This document shows positions 1-10,281 of a DNA stretch of 64,000 nt, in pieces (position 1 is the first letter of the stretch; each line of letters opens with the position of its first letter). The translations under genes and the position numbers were made by a program. Below the pieces are notes generated by a model. The model was not told where the DNA came from. It searched no databases and saw only the letters and a list, made by a program, of their open reading frames with translations. Source of the DNA: Hemerocallis citrina (taxonomy: Eukaryota; Streptophyta; Magnoliopsida; Asparagales; Asphodelaceae); assembly GCA_017893485.1 (NCBI GenBank), contig CM030361.1, positions 307,363,224 through 307,427,223 on the forward strand, given 5' to 3'.

Positions 1-712
1 TCTTCTCAATCTGAAAACTTTGGGGGTAACATACGAGAATCATATTTCAAAACAGCCTATCATCTTCACTGTTGTCCCAAATTTCAAATTCATGGAACTG
101 AAGAGACTGTGCATTAAAACCCAAGAAGCAACTTCGAATTCTACATTGAAATATCAGTTACAAATTTATAATACATATATGCTATTTGATGAGAAATGAA
201 TGAAGTCCTTAATATCGTAAATAACGCATACTAAAACACATTACAAGCAAGTAATCTATCTCATCCTTATTGACTGAGAGCTACAACGAATAACTAATGA
301 AAAAAAGTGGGAAAACAGTTAATTTCATTGACATTCAATACCTCCCTAAGAAAGCATCAGGGAACATAACATTCATAGTATGGCGTAGAACATAGCCATA
401 GAACAAAACATTTCAAATTAATCGAAAATGTTTCACCTCCAAACCAACAAGAAAAGACTTCTATAGCAGAGGAAGATACATTTGTATACTACCACCAATA
501 CTATTCAATTCTACACAAATTATACAACACTAATATCACAAATGGCAACCTAGAGTAGAGAGAGTTTTCACATAAATCTACACTCCAACCCCCAATCAAT
601 TTCAATCCTTTCATATTAAATTTTACTTTTTTAATTAAAGGCTAACTTTCATCATAAGGCAAACAAATATCTTCCCGAGCACCGCAGATCAAGAGCATGG
701 GACCCGCTCTGC
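1..712. other. No gene seen; AT-rich, probably intron of the CYSTM-type gene
   Basis: I see no coding exon here. Exon 2 of the minus-strand gene at 959-1524 ends with a good splice donor, and its missing last exon, expected to hold a Cys-rich tail, is not found in this stretch. The region is therefore probably part of the intron, with the last exon left of the window. This is inference from the splice site only. Confidence 0.4.
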
Positions 713-864
713 TCTGCTCTGATACAAATTGAAACGAACCCAGGAGAACTCACCCTTAAAAGCTAGTTGTTAAAAGCTAGTTGTCAAGGATAGGGAACCC
801 AAGTTTATTTCAACCCCACATCAGCTACCCATATAACCGATATGGGACTAAATGCTCCCTAACA
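713..864 (-). mobile_element. TRIM-like LTR with adjoining tRNA-Met primer binding site
   Basis: Read on the minus strand, 864 to 730 begins TGTTAGGGAG and ends TTTCA, giving a 135 bp TG...CA unit of the size of a TRIM LTR. Just beyond its end (about 716-728) lies TTTGTATCAGAGC, close to the plant retrotransposon primer binding site TGGTATCAGAGC (complement of initiator Met tRNA), followed by a GAGCA-type short repeat. No second LTR or polypurine tract was found to the left, so this is a partial element or one end of a longer one. It sits inside the apparent intron of the CYSTM-type gene. Confidence 0.5.
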
Positions 865-958
865 AACTAATCATGCCAAACACATAGCAACCCCAAATCA
901 GATAACAGAAACAATATGGTAATTTTTTTCAAATTGGAGTCAAAAAGATGTATCATAC

Positions 959-1524
959 CATCCTCTTAGAAAAGAAAAGCAGGAGTCCCCATGATGCTCA
1001 TGGCTGTGATGGCTATGGTAGTACACTTGAGATGGAGGTGGTGGTGGTTGGTACTGATCCTCAAAGTATCCCTGATACCCATAACCACCTGGTGGTGGTG
1101 GTGGTGGTGGTGGATAAGCCCCCGGTGGCCCTGGTGGTGGTGGATAAGCCCCTGGTGGAGGGTGGGGATATCCAGGCTGTGGTGGATAATACCCTGCAAA
1201 TAACAAAAAACAATATATAGCCAGGGCCTATGAATAACCAATTTGATCCATGTATCATTTTCTTGTATTAGTTTTGTACAATTCTTTCAGAAATTAATAT
1301 TAAAGATTAAAAAAAATCACATCAACTGTTTATCAATTTTCTGGATCGAAGCTCTAATGTGTATTTTTTTTTCAATTTTTTTTTTCATTGTATTAAATTG
1401 AATGAGAAAGAAATGAAACCCAACACAAATGACATCAACTGGAGCATACATACCCATCAATCCAAAATGAACAATTAATTAGAGGGGGGTTACCTGGTGG
1501 TGGGTAGGGTTCTTGATAGCTCAT
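959..1524 (-). CDS. Proline/glycine/tyrosine-rich CYSTM-type protein, 5' two exons (partial)
   Basis: Exon 1 is 1524-1494 (ATG, MSYQEPYPPPG...) and ends CAG|GTAAC. Exon 2 is 1193-959, after a TTTGCAG acceptor, and ends in GATG|GTATGA. The joined reading gives 88 codons plus two bases: repeated YPPP, PGAYPPPP and GYGYQGY blocks, a His-rich stretch (HSHHSHEHH) and a final CFSFLRG, where the split codon TG would give Cys or Trp. Plant CYSTM proteins have this layout, a short Pro/Gly/Tyr-rich N-terminus and then a Cys-rich membrane-associated tail, and are linked to stress responses. The tail exon is outside the window, so family assignment rests on the N-terminus and the CFSFLRG lead-in. A TATA box lies about 77 bases upstream of the ATG. 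Antisense frames give only Trp/Val-rich shadows of the proline repeats. Confidence 0.75.
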
Positions 1525-1600
1525 GTTCTTCCTTCTTCCTGGACTAGTAATTAGATAGATAGATTGAAGGTGAGGAATGGTATGGGCAAAGATGGTTGGA

Positions 1601-1608
1601 TTTATATA
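1601..1608 (-). promoter_or_regulatory. TATA box of the CYSTM-type gene
   Basis: The minus strand reads GTATATAAATCC here, a canonical plant TATA box, about 77 bases upstream of the ATG at 1524. The spacing leaves room for a 5' leader of roughly 45 bases. Confidence 0.6.
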
Positions 1609-1732
1609 CCTAATAGAGTTGGGGTTCTATAATTGATAGACAACCCAACTTACGTGTATTGCGCGTATAAATTAATTTAATCAACTTAAGGGGAAAAAAC
1701 GTGCATCATACGTACTGATTAAATCTCCAATT

Positions 1733-2023
1733 GGGCTGTAAATCGGACCGGACAGCCATATGTTCAAGCTTGGACCAAAATTTTATTCGGATGGGCTTAT
1801 ATTCGACTCAGTCCAGATCGGACAAAATTTTTATAGTTCGGACTCGATTTGTTATAAAAGCAAAAAACTATGTTTGTTCGGACGGACCGGACTCGGTAAA
1901 GCATCGGACCGAATAATTTGTTCAAGTTCGGTTCGTACAACAGTTCGGACGGTTCATGATCGGGCCATTTCTCGAGCTGGACACGGACGGACGACGTACC
2001 GTCCTGTTCATTTTACAGCCCTA
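1733..2023. mobile_element. hAT-like non-autonomous element
   Basis: The ends are inverted: GGGCTGTAAA on the left and TTTACAGCCC on the right. They are flanked by tctccaat and tctcaaat, an 8 bp target duplication with one mismatch, which fits hAT insertion. The inside is rich in CGGACCGGAC and TTCGGAC strings, as in many small plant hAT elements. It has no transposase; open frames across it are chance. Confidence 0.6.
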
Positions 2024-2582
2024 TCTCAAATTTTAATAAAATATAAATTATACCTATTAGAATTAATTTGTGAAAGTAAAAGTTTAAAAAAAGAAGAATG
2101 CTTTTATACATATAAATTATTAGTATTAATTATGTTATGGAAAGCAAGAGAAAGTAAGTATTAATTTATTTATGATTACACCACCCTGTCACTTCTTTAT
2201 ATTGTCTGGAATCTTCCCCATATTTATTTTTTTGGCCATGTATTTAAAAAAAATTTAATGAAAGTAAACTAATTATAATTTGAATATTTATCACTTGCTA
2301 TATTTATTTTGTTTTATTTATGTTTGGTTTTTATGTTTTTTTTTACTTAGGGTGTAAGGAATAAAGAAGATAGTTGCAAACAATTGAATTGACCTTTTCT
2401 TGGGTTTATCTAATAGCAAGTTGGCACGAGCTATTATTATTATTTATTAAGTGAATAAATTTTTTTATTGAAGAGTTGGCGAAAGTCTTCTACTGCAAAG
2501 GGGAAAAAGTCAAAGATTTTCCTCTTCTGAATCTAAAATTATAGGAAAGCAGTCATAGACTTTTTCAGTGCATGTACAAATA
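2024..2582. other. No gene seen; AT-rich spacer
   Basis: AT-rich sequence with homopolymer runs and no credible exon or element boundary that I can recognise. Confidence 0.4.
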
Positions 2583-2909
2583 CTAGATTTGCCCGTGGCT
2601 ACGTGCCTACGGCACGTCTTTTGAACGATACAACATATAAAAAGTCTTATAACAGTAAATCAACAATTAAATAGCTGAAGTTTGAATAGTATGATAATAA
2701 TTAGTTGTAATTAAAAGTCCATGTTTCCATATATATATATAGATAGATAGATAGATATAGAGAGAGATAAATAAATGAGTTGTTTTGGGGGATTTGAATT
2801 TGAGTTTTGGGGGGAAAATATGTTTTGTGAGGTTAGATCTGGGCCTTTGATTTTGGGGGAAATTGAATGTGAGCCACTTGATAGCTTTCTTTGTGTTTTA
2901 TTATATAGA
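2583..2909 (-). mobile_element. Non-autonomous Helitron, family 1 (copy C)
   Basis: On the minus strand it begins TCTATATAATAAAACACAAA at 2909 and ends ...CGGGCAAATCTAG at 2583, with an A before the start and a T after the CTAG, the A|T insertion site of Helitrons. A GTGCC/GGCAC hairpin lies a little upstream of the 3' end. The same termini recur at 27699-28285, 28623-29545 and 54605-55033. It has no Rep/helicase, so it depends on other elements. Confidence 0.7.
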
Positions 2910-3152
2910 TTATGGTGGAAAATTTTCATAAAAAATAGACTGTAATTTACGTTCTAATTAAATTTTTTATATATATAGTAAATAATAAGACGTAATTTGA
3001 CATCAAATTTTTTATAAATTATCTCCAGTAGCACAAAAATTTATTTTATATGAGTGACACTTTTGTAAATAATTATGTGATAAATAAATTTAAACTTTAA
3101 GAATATTATGATAACTAACAACAGTTGAGTAAAAAATGAATGGTTAATATAA

Positions 3153-3310
3153 TGTAAAATGCTAGACCTACATGAGTTTCAACCCCAAATATACATTATA
3201 AATGCATTGGAGCCCACTTTTCACTAACCTTGTCTTCTAGTGAAAAATGGGCCCCGATGCATTTATAATGTATGTTTGGGGTAAAAACCCATGTATGTGT
3301 AGTCATCCCA
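3153..3310. mobile_element. Foldback MITE with 8 bp target duplication
   Basis: The element is almost one long palindrome: arms of about 65 bases share ATACATTATAAATGCAT and TTTTCACTA, joined by a short loop. It is flanked on both sides by TAATATAA (3145-3152 and 3311-3318), an exact 8 bp duplication. The 8 bp size suggests hAT, though a Mutator relative is possible. Non-coding. Confidence 0.6.
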
Positions 3311-3319
3311 TAATATAAC

Positions 3320-3955
3320 TCCTACTTTTTTTTTTATTGTAAACGGTGGGTCGAGACCCCGCGTTTCATTAAAAAGCTTTTAACCAAACAACCAACCAAG
3401 CAAAAGGTAATGATCTTCATGGATCCTAACACGTGGATTATGAGACTCATTATCAGACAAAAAATAAAAAACCCATCCCATACAAGATAGTCCCTACACC
3501 CAAAAAACGGAGTACATACAAATGAATCACAAAATGAGACCGGATAGCGCCACCACATATCCTCGGAACCACATGTCGATCACTCATCCCCTGTTGTGCC
3601 CCCCTTCCTCTGAATCAGCTTCATAGGTTGAGGTACTGATGTCTGCGAACAATTCATTGATTTTTTTTTGTTGAAGAATCCCCACTTGTCGATTGAGACC
3701 AGAATTTGATGTTAGCAATAATCATAAATAACAATTGTTGGTGCGTGACGTGTCTGTGTGCAGAGCGAAATATTCTATTATTCCTTTCTAGCCAGATCCC
3801 CCAACAGATAGCCGCAACCCCAATCCCCCAGAGATTCCTATGAAGCTTATGTAAATAGGCATCCCGCCAACCCCCTAGACATCCCTCAACGTTTCTAGTT
3901 GGGGAATGTTGATCCGTAACCTGTTCAAGAGATTCCCCTATATAGATCTCGCAAA
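3320..3955 (-). pseudogene. L1 LINE 3' end: tail of ORF2, 3' UTR and poly(A)
   Basis: The minus strand holds the decayed end of an L1 ORF2 (for example 3558-3334, hydrophobic FFIFCLIMSL...), then a 3' UTR ending in the plant L1 pattern GGGGTCTCGACCCACCGTTTAC and a run of A (poly-T at about 3327-3337 on the plus strand). This fixes orientation and the 3' terminus of the LINE whose other parts lie at 8135-8785, 9958-13450 and 14240-14500. Several stops interrupt it. It is split from the rest by the solo LTR at 3961-8134, whose 5 bp target duplication (GGTTC) lies in the LINE sequence. Confidence 0.6.
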
Positions 3956-4239
3956 GGTTCTGTCATGCCTCACTTCCCAAAATACGAAAATATGAGCACG
4001 TGACTGAGGCCCAGTGAATGATGCGAATACATCATTCATAAGCTGTACAGGTAACTCAACAACAAGATAAAAAAAACAAACCACGCAGGCATGTAAAATC
4101 ACGATATGATAACAAAAGTTATTACATAGTCCATAACATAACCAACAGCTGGGAATAAAAAGTAGTTACGGGTCAAACACGCCCGGAATACAATAAAGAG
4201 TACATGAATTAAACATGAACTAATAATTAACAAGACTAA

Positions 4240-5389
4240 GGGTCCGTTTGGCCTAGCTTTTTTTAGCTTTAAAGCTACTTTAGAAGGAGAAGCTAGAAAG
4301 TACAGCTTTGAAATTAAAAGCTGAAGCTGTTTGGATAGTCAGTTTTTTTTTTTTAACTTTAAAGCTACTTTTAAGCTAGAAGTTGTTTGGCATATATCAA
4401 TTAAAAGCTACTTTTATACATCATCTTCACCAAATCTCTAATCTCCGTACATAAATTAAACCCATTATTTCCATGGCCATTCAAACACACAACGGATAAT
4501 GAAGATGAATTCTTTTCATTAATCAATTGCTCAATATCCATGAGTACATATATATGTGATGATCACTAAAAAAAAAAAAAAGAAAAGTACGTGTATTTGT
4601 CCCATTCTCTACAAGACAAGACTAATAATCGCTTTGAAAGTTCTTCGTGTGGTTGCCCAAAAAAAGAATAAAATAATGGCCACTGTTACAAACATGAAAT
4701 ACAGCTTGTTCTAAAAAAGAATAAAATAATGGCAAGGATGGAAGGACTACTAAACAAAAGAAACGGATTAAATCCCAAAATCCACTTTCAACCTCAATTC
4801 CCAAACCCTAATGGAGTCGAAGCTTCTGAGGAAGATCCAGGATCTGGAGGCCGGCCACGCAGAGCTCTAGCACGTGATCTCCGCCATGGCGACGGAGCGC
4901 TGGCTATCGATCTCTGTTTCGCGGCAAATGAGGGTGTTCGGAGGCGGCAGAGGTGGTGGTCGGAAGTCGCCGCCGCTGAGGGTGCAGAGGGAGAGCAGGG
5001 GGCGGCTTTCGCATCGGCAGTCCTTGAATGTGCTGCAGTCGATGGGGGGTAGTAAACAGCAGCAGCAACGAGGGGCATGACAGCGTCAGGTTCGGATTGG
5101 ACTGGAATGGATGTCGGGTTTGGATGGGATGAGGAGGACGGTGGTGGAGTTGGGACGGGGATGATGGAGTTTGGGGTGTCGGGTTTGATGGAGGTGGAGG
5201 TTGGGTTTTGATCTAGAAGCTAGAAGCTAGAAGCTAGAAGTAGATCTTGGGTGCTTCTTTTAGAGCTCCTTTTTCTTCATAAAAAAAAGCTACTTTTCTT
5301 TTTGTAGAGCTTTTCAAAATATATGTTTGGCCCAGCTTCTCCTTCTAAAGGAGAAGCTAAGCTAATTTTAAGCTGGGCCAAACACTACC
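4240..5389. mobile_element. PIF/Harbinger-like element carrying a captured gene fragment
   Basis: The termini are GGGTCCGTTTGGCC at the left and GGCCAAACACTACC at the right, with subterminal AGCTTTTTTAGCTT/AGAAGCTAAGC stretches in inverted order. TAA lies on each side (4237-4239, 5390-5392), the 3 bp duplication typical of PIF/Harbinger insertion. It sits inside a gypsy solo LTR. The centre (about 4730-5210) is GC-rich, unlike both flanks, and holds the kinase-like fragment described separately. There is no transposase, so it is a non-autonomous, Pack-type carrier. Near its right end GAAGCTAGAA is repeated several times. Confidence 0.65.
4811..5080 (+). pseudogene. Captured N-terminal fragment resembling a PAS-domain Raf-like MAPKKK
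   Basis: The ATG at 4811 opens MESKLLRKIQDLEAGHAEL and then meets TAG at 4868. The same frame continues with HVISAMATERWL..., ...LRVQRESRGR... and ...RQSLNVLQSMG before drifting off. A start like LLxKIQxLExGHAxL, then a basic Ser/Arg-rich linker, a QRESRG box and xxLNxLQSMG at the beginning of a PAS domain, is how I remember plant PAS-containing Raf-like kinases. The match is from memory, not a search. The piece would be the first exon only: no PAS core and no kinase domain. It lies inside a Harbinger-like element and is broken by the early stop, so it should not make a working protein. Confidence 0.5.
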
Positions 5390-8134
5390 TAAAACACTTG
5401 ATCAGCAATATCTTCTCGAAACTCTTCATCCGGACCTACAAGTACATTATTACAAATAAAAGAAACAAGAAGATACCCATTAATGCAAGTCACGAGCCGT
5501 AAATAGTACAAGCTAAAGGGACAAGTATAAAAACAAAACAAGAAGCAGGAAAAAGAGTAAGGAATCAAGAATCATGTAGTAGATGAAATACAATATGTAA
5601 ACTGGATCATGAAGAAGACATCATGAAACAAGTGGCATGTAAACAAGTAATCGAGTAAACAAGTCAACAAGAACATGTAACATGTAATTGGATCATTCAA
5701 GTGCACGTATTAATCTCATGTCTTTTATTAACCTAACTAGTGCAGCAATCATGCGTCCCATATCACATGTTTGATACACGCAATCAAGTGAACGTTTAGA
5801 CTTAGTGGTGGATTCTATAGATCACGTACTCGGGAAAACATGTCAATTATATCTTGTATCGAGATACGTGCAATGTGGAACATGTAGAGTGTGAACTTGT
5901 AACGTGAACATGTAAACTTATCATTTGTAAACTTGCAACTTGTAAACTTGCAATTTGCATCAGAAAACCACGAGCTCCCATTCGAGTACGCTCTTCTATA
6001 TTGCCCACTACTAGATCTTTTTCCTTATATCCCGGCTTGTTACATTTATTAATATCAAATATGATCATGATGCAACGAGAATGATATCAAGATATAATCA
6101 GGGAATATCGAGGAATTATGCATGGAACATGTTCTAACTTATGAGATGCAAAACATGCAGTTTTAATGTTATTTACTGGGTCAAGAGCATTTCAGAGTTT
6201 ATAAAACATGTTGTAACTACGATGTGATCAATGACATATGCAAAACTTAATCAAGAATAAAAAGATATCATAACATCATTCAAACTACTATCACGGGTAA
6301 AACAATCATGCACATAATTATGTATAATCATAAGAGTACATATGTGTGTATCAATCGTGTTCATGTAATGCATATGATCATGTAGGAATACGGGATCAAC
6401 GGATTTTGTATAGTAACAGATTTCAATGAATATACTTACGGTATTTTTTAAGGGAAGCTTGTACGAGAAAAAACGAGTTGTACAAGAAGATACTTGCCTG
6501 ATTAGACGATGATACCGAATATAAGAATAACGGGATAAGGATCTCGGGTAGCAAAGCACGTGCAAGATACGTTCACGGAGACACGTGCACAAAGAGACAG
6601 CAACACAACAAAGCCAAAACAGCAAAATAACCCCTTCTCCAAAATAGCAAACACCCCAACCCAATCCCCTACTCCACAACAGCCAAAGTGCAACCCAATA
6701 ACCCAACTCCAAACAGCAACACGACAAAACTCAGATCGGATCCCTACACAACACCAAACAGCAACAAACCACACACCCTGTTCTTCTTCCAAATTGAGAC
6801 AGAGAGAGAGAGAGGTGGCGGGAGAGTAGGTGACGCGACTGAAGGTTGCGACGACAGGGATGACTAATTGCTGGAGGTCGGGAAGCAACTGGGGATGACA
6901 ACGAGAGGGTAGAGGGTGGTGGTGTGTACGGGCGGTACTCTAATGAATTACAGAGCTCTATTTCGGGAGAGATAAACAGAGGGGAAAGAGAGAGGGTGAG
7001 CTTCAATGGGTTCTCGGGGTTCTTCGATGGAGGTGGTCGAGCGGCGAGGCAGGGCTGCAACGAGGGGCTGAGGGAGTTGACAATGGCTGGCGGCGAGCGG
7101 GGACTATAAAGTTGGAGTCACTGGCTGTCGACTACAAGGAGGCGACGACGATGGCGGGGCTCAGGAGGAGGCAAGGTCGAGGAGAGCGTGGGAGGCAGGG
7201 GCTCGATGGGGTGATGTCGAGGCTGGAGCTTGGAGGCAGCGGATGGGTTCTCAGAGGAGACTGGTGATCGGAGGGGACGATGATGGCTCGAGCGGTAGAG
7301 CGGACACGGTGTGGGGCTTGGTCGAGGCCGCGGTGGAGTGGTGGAGGAAGAAGGAGGAAGACCAGGTTGTTCTCTGTTGGGTTCGAAACAGAGAAGGTGA
7401 GAGAGCGGGAGAAAGAAAGAGACGGGAAAGAGTGTGAACAGTGGGAGAGAGAGGGAGTTTATATAAAAATAATAGTAAAGTAATGGGGTGAGAATGTGGG
7501 GGTAGTTATGAGGTGGGGGGAAACGTGTAGGTACGAGAATCTGCAAAGTGAGGGAGCGTGAAGAGATTGTATACAGGTGAGTGTGTAGGATTGATCTGTA
7601 CAAATATATGGGTACAGGGTTAGTGGATTTTAATAATGGGTATCCCAAGGAGATCCAATAGTAGAATGGGCTTCAATAGATGGGCTCAAGATAAAATAAA
7701 ATAATAATAGTAATATTGGCTGGGTTGGGCTTCAAACATTTACTAAATCAATTATGGGATTGATCTTATAATAAACAATTAGGCTTGAGCTTCAAATTAA
7801 ATATTAAAACAATTGAATAATTGAATATTGGGCTTCATAAAAGTAGTTTGAATAATAATATTAATATTAGACTGGCATAGGCGTCAAGCAATAATTAAAT
7901 GAAAAGGATATATATATAATTATAGAATGTAACAAATAATTGAATAAATAAATTGGTTTAAATAATTAAAATAAAAGGTTCAACATTTGGGTATCATCTC
8001 AAAAATCATAGGATGAAATACAATTTGGGTTGAAAACCGATAATCATTTGAGAAGAATTTGTTACAAGATACTAAGATTTTGAAATACGGAAAAATACTT
8101 GAAAAAATACGTATTAACGGGAACATGGGTTAGA

Positions 8135-8785
8135 GGTTCATTGCACGAACAGATGATCCACCGATTCAGGATCATGTTGGCACATCACGTAATTTTCCGG
8201 TCCCTGTCACCTACGCTTAATCAAGTTGTCCCTAGTTAGAATTTCACTCCTAGTAACCAACCAGTTAAACGCCCTAATCTTCGGAGGGACTTAACCTTCC
8301 AAATATGGTCGGTAGTCCGCACTCCCCCATCATTCAGCCACCTGTAAGTAGACTTCACCGAGTAGACTCTGCCATCCCCTCCTGCCCAATGCATCTTGTC
8401 ATGTTGATCATCACTTGAAGGCTTCTAGTCCTGCAAGAATGTAATTAACTCTTGTTTTTGTCTTCTAGCAGCCATACTAAGCCGCCCCGAGATCTTAGGT
8501 TTCCATCTATGGTTCCTCCATTGAGAAGATACCCAGTCATTTTTATCTATTGCTGATTTGTATAATTTCGAAAATCTTCTTTTAAGATTGATTTGACCAC
8601 ACCATTTGTCTTTCCAGAAAAAAATGGTATCCCCATTGCCAATGGAGAAGGTAGCTCCTGCCAGAAAAATATCTCTTGTTCTATTAACTCCCCACTAGAA
8701 CCCTGACATGGATAACATGTTCTTCGGTTTCCTATGGACACACCCATTCCTGACGTAGCTCCCCTTGATTAGGTAAGCCCATTTT
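8135..8785 (-). pseudogene. L1 LINE ORF2 C-terminal part (zf-RVT region)
   Basis: Minus-strand frames read KAKWAYLIKGS near 8780, then IFFWKDKWCG near 8600 and DGRVYSVKSTYRWLNDGG near 8350, followed by IWKVKS. These match the zf-RVT region that follows the reverse transcriptase in plant L1 elements (W.D.W..G.FSVKS.Y...W..IW). Stops and shifts break it. It joins to the RT region across the insertion at 8791-9952 and to the 3' end across the solo LTR at 3961-8134. Confidence 0.6.
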
Positions 8786-9170
8786 GCTTTTGTAATGCCC
8801 CGCCCCAATACTCAGACATTTTTTTATTATTTTTCAGAAGAAAAATTAATACTTATTGTACAACTGCCCACCATAGGTTGCCTCTCAAAAAGCGGTTAAC
8901 CAATTAGGTGACTCTTGATCATAGGAGATTACATTTATATTAAATTATTTATCGTATACTCCTGATATGGGATAATTCTCAAACACCCTCTTCTCAAATC
9001 CCGTGACCAAAGTGCCACGTCATCGAATCAAGAATACAATCCGTTGTTCTTCTTCAAATCAATCCCGGGTGGGCCCCCATGGGTGACCTCAACCTCAATC
9101 AACAACATAACATGCTATTCTTAAATCTCGTGCCCCCCTCATCCCACTATTTACCAAACTGCCACTCTCC

Positions 9171-9175
<5 letters not shown>

Positions 9176-9219
<44 letters not shown>
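9176..9219. repeat. (AT)n microsatellite in the left LTR
   Basis: Uninterrupted AT dinucleotide run. The same site in the right LTR has its own run at 9857-9899. Confidence 0.9.
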
Positions 9220-9220
<1 letters not shown>

Positions 9221-9321
9221 CGGGGTACTACATACACCCTCCTTTAGAAATCAGCGTCCTCGCTGAGTACGGGGCTTGCCATCTAGTACAGGATCCTTCT
9301 TTCTAGCCGATGTGGTGTCAT

Positions 9322-9403
9322 CCTCGATCCTGGAGATCAGTGACTCTCAATACCGCAGATCATACTCGATCCCGAAGATCAGTGACTATCAACACCGCAG
9401 ATC
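9322..9403 (+). repeat. Two-copy tandem repeat inside the miniature LTR element
   Basis: A unit of about 40 bases containing AGATCAGTGACT, then TCAA.ACCGCAGATCATACT, occurs twice in a row between the LTRs. The two copies differ at only a few positions. It makes up over a third of the internal region. Confidence 0.6.
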
Positions 9404-9852
9404 ATACTGAGGCCCTCTTCTACACCCGGTGTCGAAAGTCGGCTCTGATACCATTTGTAATGCACCGTCCCAATACCCAGACAATTTTTTATTATTTTTA
9501 GAAGACAAATTAATACTTATAGTACAACTGGCCACCACAAGCTGCCTCTCAAAATGTGGTTAACCAATTAGATGACTCTTGATCATATGCAATCATATTT
9601 ATATTAATTTATTTATTGTATACTCCCGATATGGGATAATTCTCAAACACCCCCTTCTCAAATTCTGTGACCAAAGTGCCACATCATCTAATCAAGAAGA
9701 CAGTTCGTTGTTCTTCTTCAAATCAATCCCGAGTGAGCCCCCATGGGTGACGTCATCATGACATCACCCCTCAACCTCAACCAACAGCACAATGTGCTGT
9801 TCTTAAATCTCGTGCCCCCCCATCCCACTATTTACCAAAACTGCCACTCTCC

Positions 9853-9856
<4 letters not shown>

Positions 9857-9936
<80 letters not shown>
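9857..9936. repeat. (AT)n then (AG)n compound microsatellite in the right LTR
   Basis: An AT run passes directly into an AG run. The left LTR lacks the AG part, so the AG expansion came after insertion or through later slippage. Confidence 0.9.
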
Positions 9937-9938
<2 letters not shown>

Positions 9939-10281
9939 TACGGGGTATTACAGCTTTAGGCTTAGATCTCAGTTTCTACCACCATTTACAAAGCAAAGCT
10001 TGGTTCATTTACCGCAGGTTGATAACACCCAATCCTCCAAACTCTTTTCTTCTGCACACCACCCCCCATTTGATAAGCGAGTATCCTTTCCCATTGGTTC
10101 CCGAACCGCACCAGAGGAAGCAGCGCCTTAATCTATCAATCTTGACTGCCCAAACCGGAACCTAGTAGAAGAACAAAAAAGTATAGAGGAATTGAGCCAA
10201 CGACAGAGTTAAAAAAAAACCAGTATCCCTACGAAGAATAGCATTTTACCCTTCCATCCTTCTATCCTATTCCGAATATTA

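Larger units (their letters stand above)
3961..8134 (-). mobile_element. Solo LTR of a long-LTR Ty3-gypsy family (copy A)
   Basis: The left edge TGTCATGCCTCACTTCCC and right edge ...GGGAACATGGGTTAGA match the ends of the LTRs at 45594-48534 and 55293-58153. It is bounded by GGTTC on both sides (3956-3960, 8135-8139), an exact 5 bp target duplication, so this is a solo LTR left by LTR-LTR recombination. Subtracting the nested element at 4240-5389 leaves about 3.0 kb. Copy B shows that the family reads on the minus strand and carries a gypsy-type polypurine tract, and LTRs this long are known in Tekay/Del chromoviruses; the clade is inferred. A TATATAAA box at about 7457-7466 (minus) and a GC-rich block (6830-7440) would be the promoter and leader. 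The many frames in the GC-rich block look non-coding. Confidence 0.75.
8791..9952 (-). mobile_element. Miniature LTR retrotransposon with both LTRs and 5 bp target duplication
   Basis: LTRs at 8791-9232 and 9456-9952 both read TGTAATGC.CCG.CCCAATAC ... ACGGGGTA.TACA. GCTTT flanks both sides (8786-8790, 9953-9957). The 223 bp between them holds, on the minus strand, TGGTATCAGAGCC next to the right LTR (primer binding site, 9441-9453) and a purine tract CTAAAGGAGGG next to the left LTR. Orientation is therefore minus, with the right LTR as 5' LTR. There is no coding region, so it is a TRIM or LARD-like derivative moved by another element's proteins. Length differences between the LTRs come largely from (AT)n and (AG)n runs. 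It interrupts the L1 ORF2. Confidence 0.8.

Noticed and set aside
948..1258. Overlapping plus-strand and alternative minus-strand frames rich in Val, Trp or His
   Set aside because: They are shadows of the proline-rich CYSTM-type exon; only the PPPGYYPP frame has matching splice sites and family character.
9441..9453. GGCTCTGATACCA considered as part of a tRNA gene
   Set aside because: It is the primer binding site of an LTR element (complementary to the tRNA-Met 3' end); no cloverleaf surrounds it.
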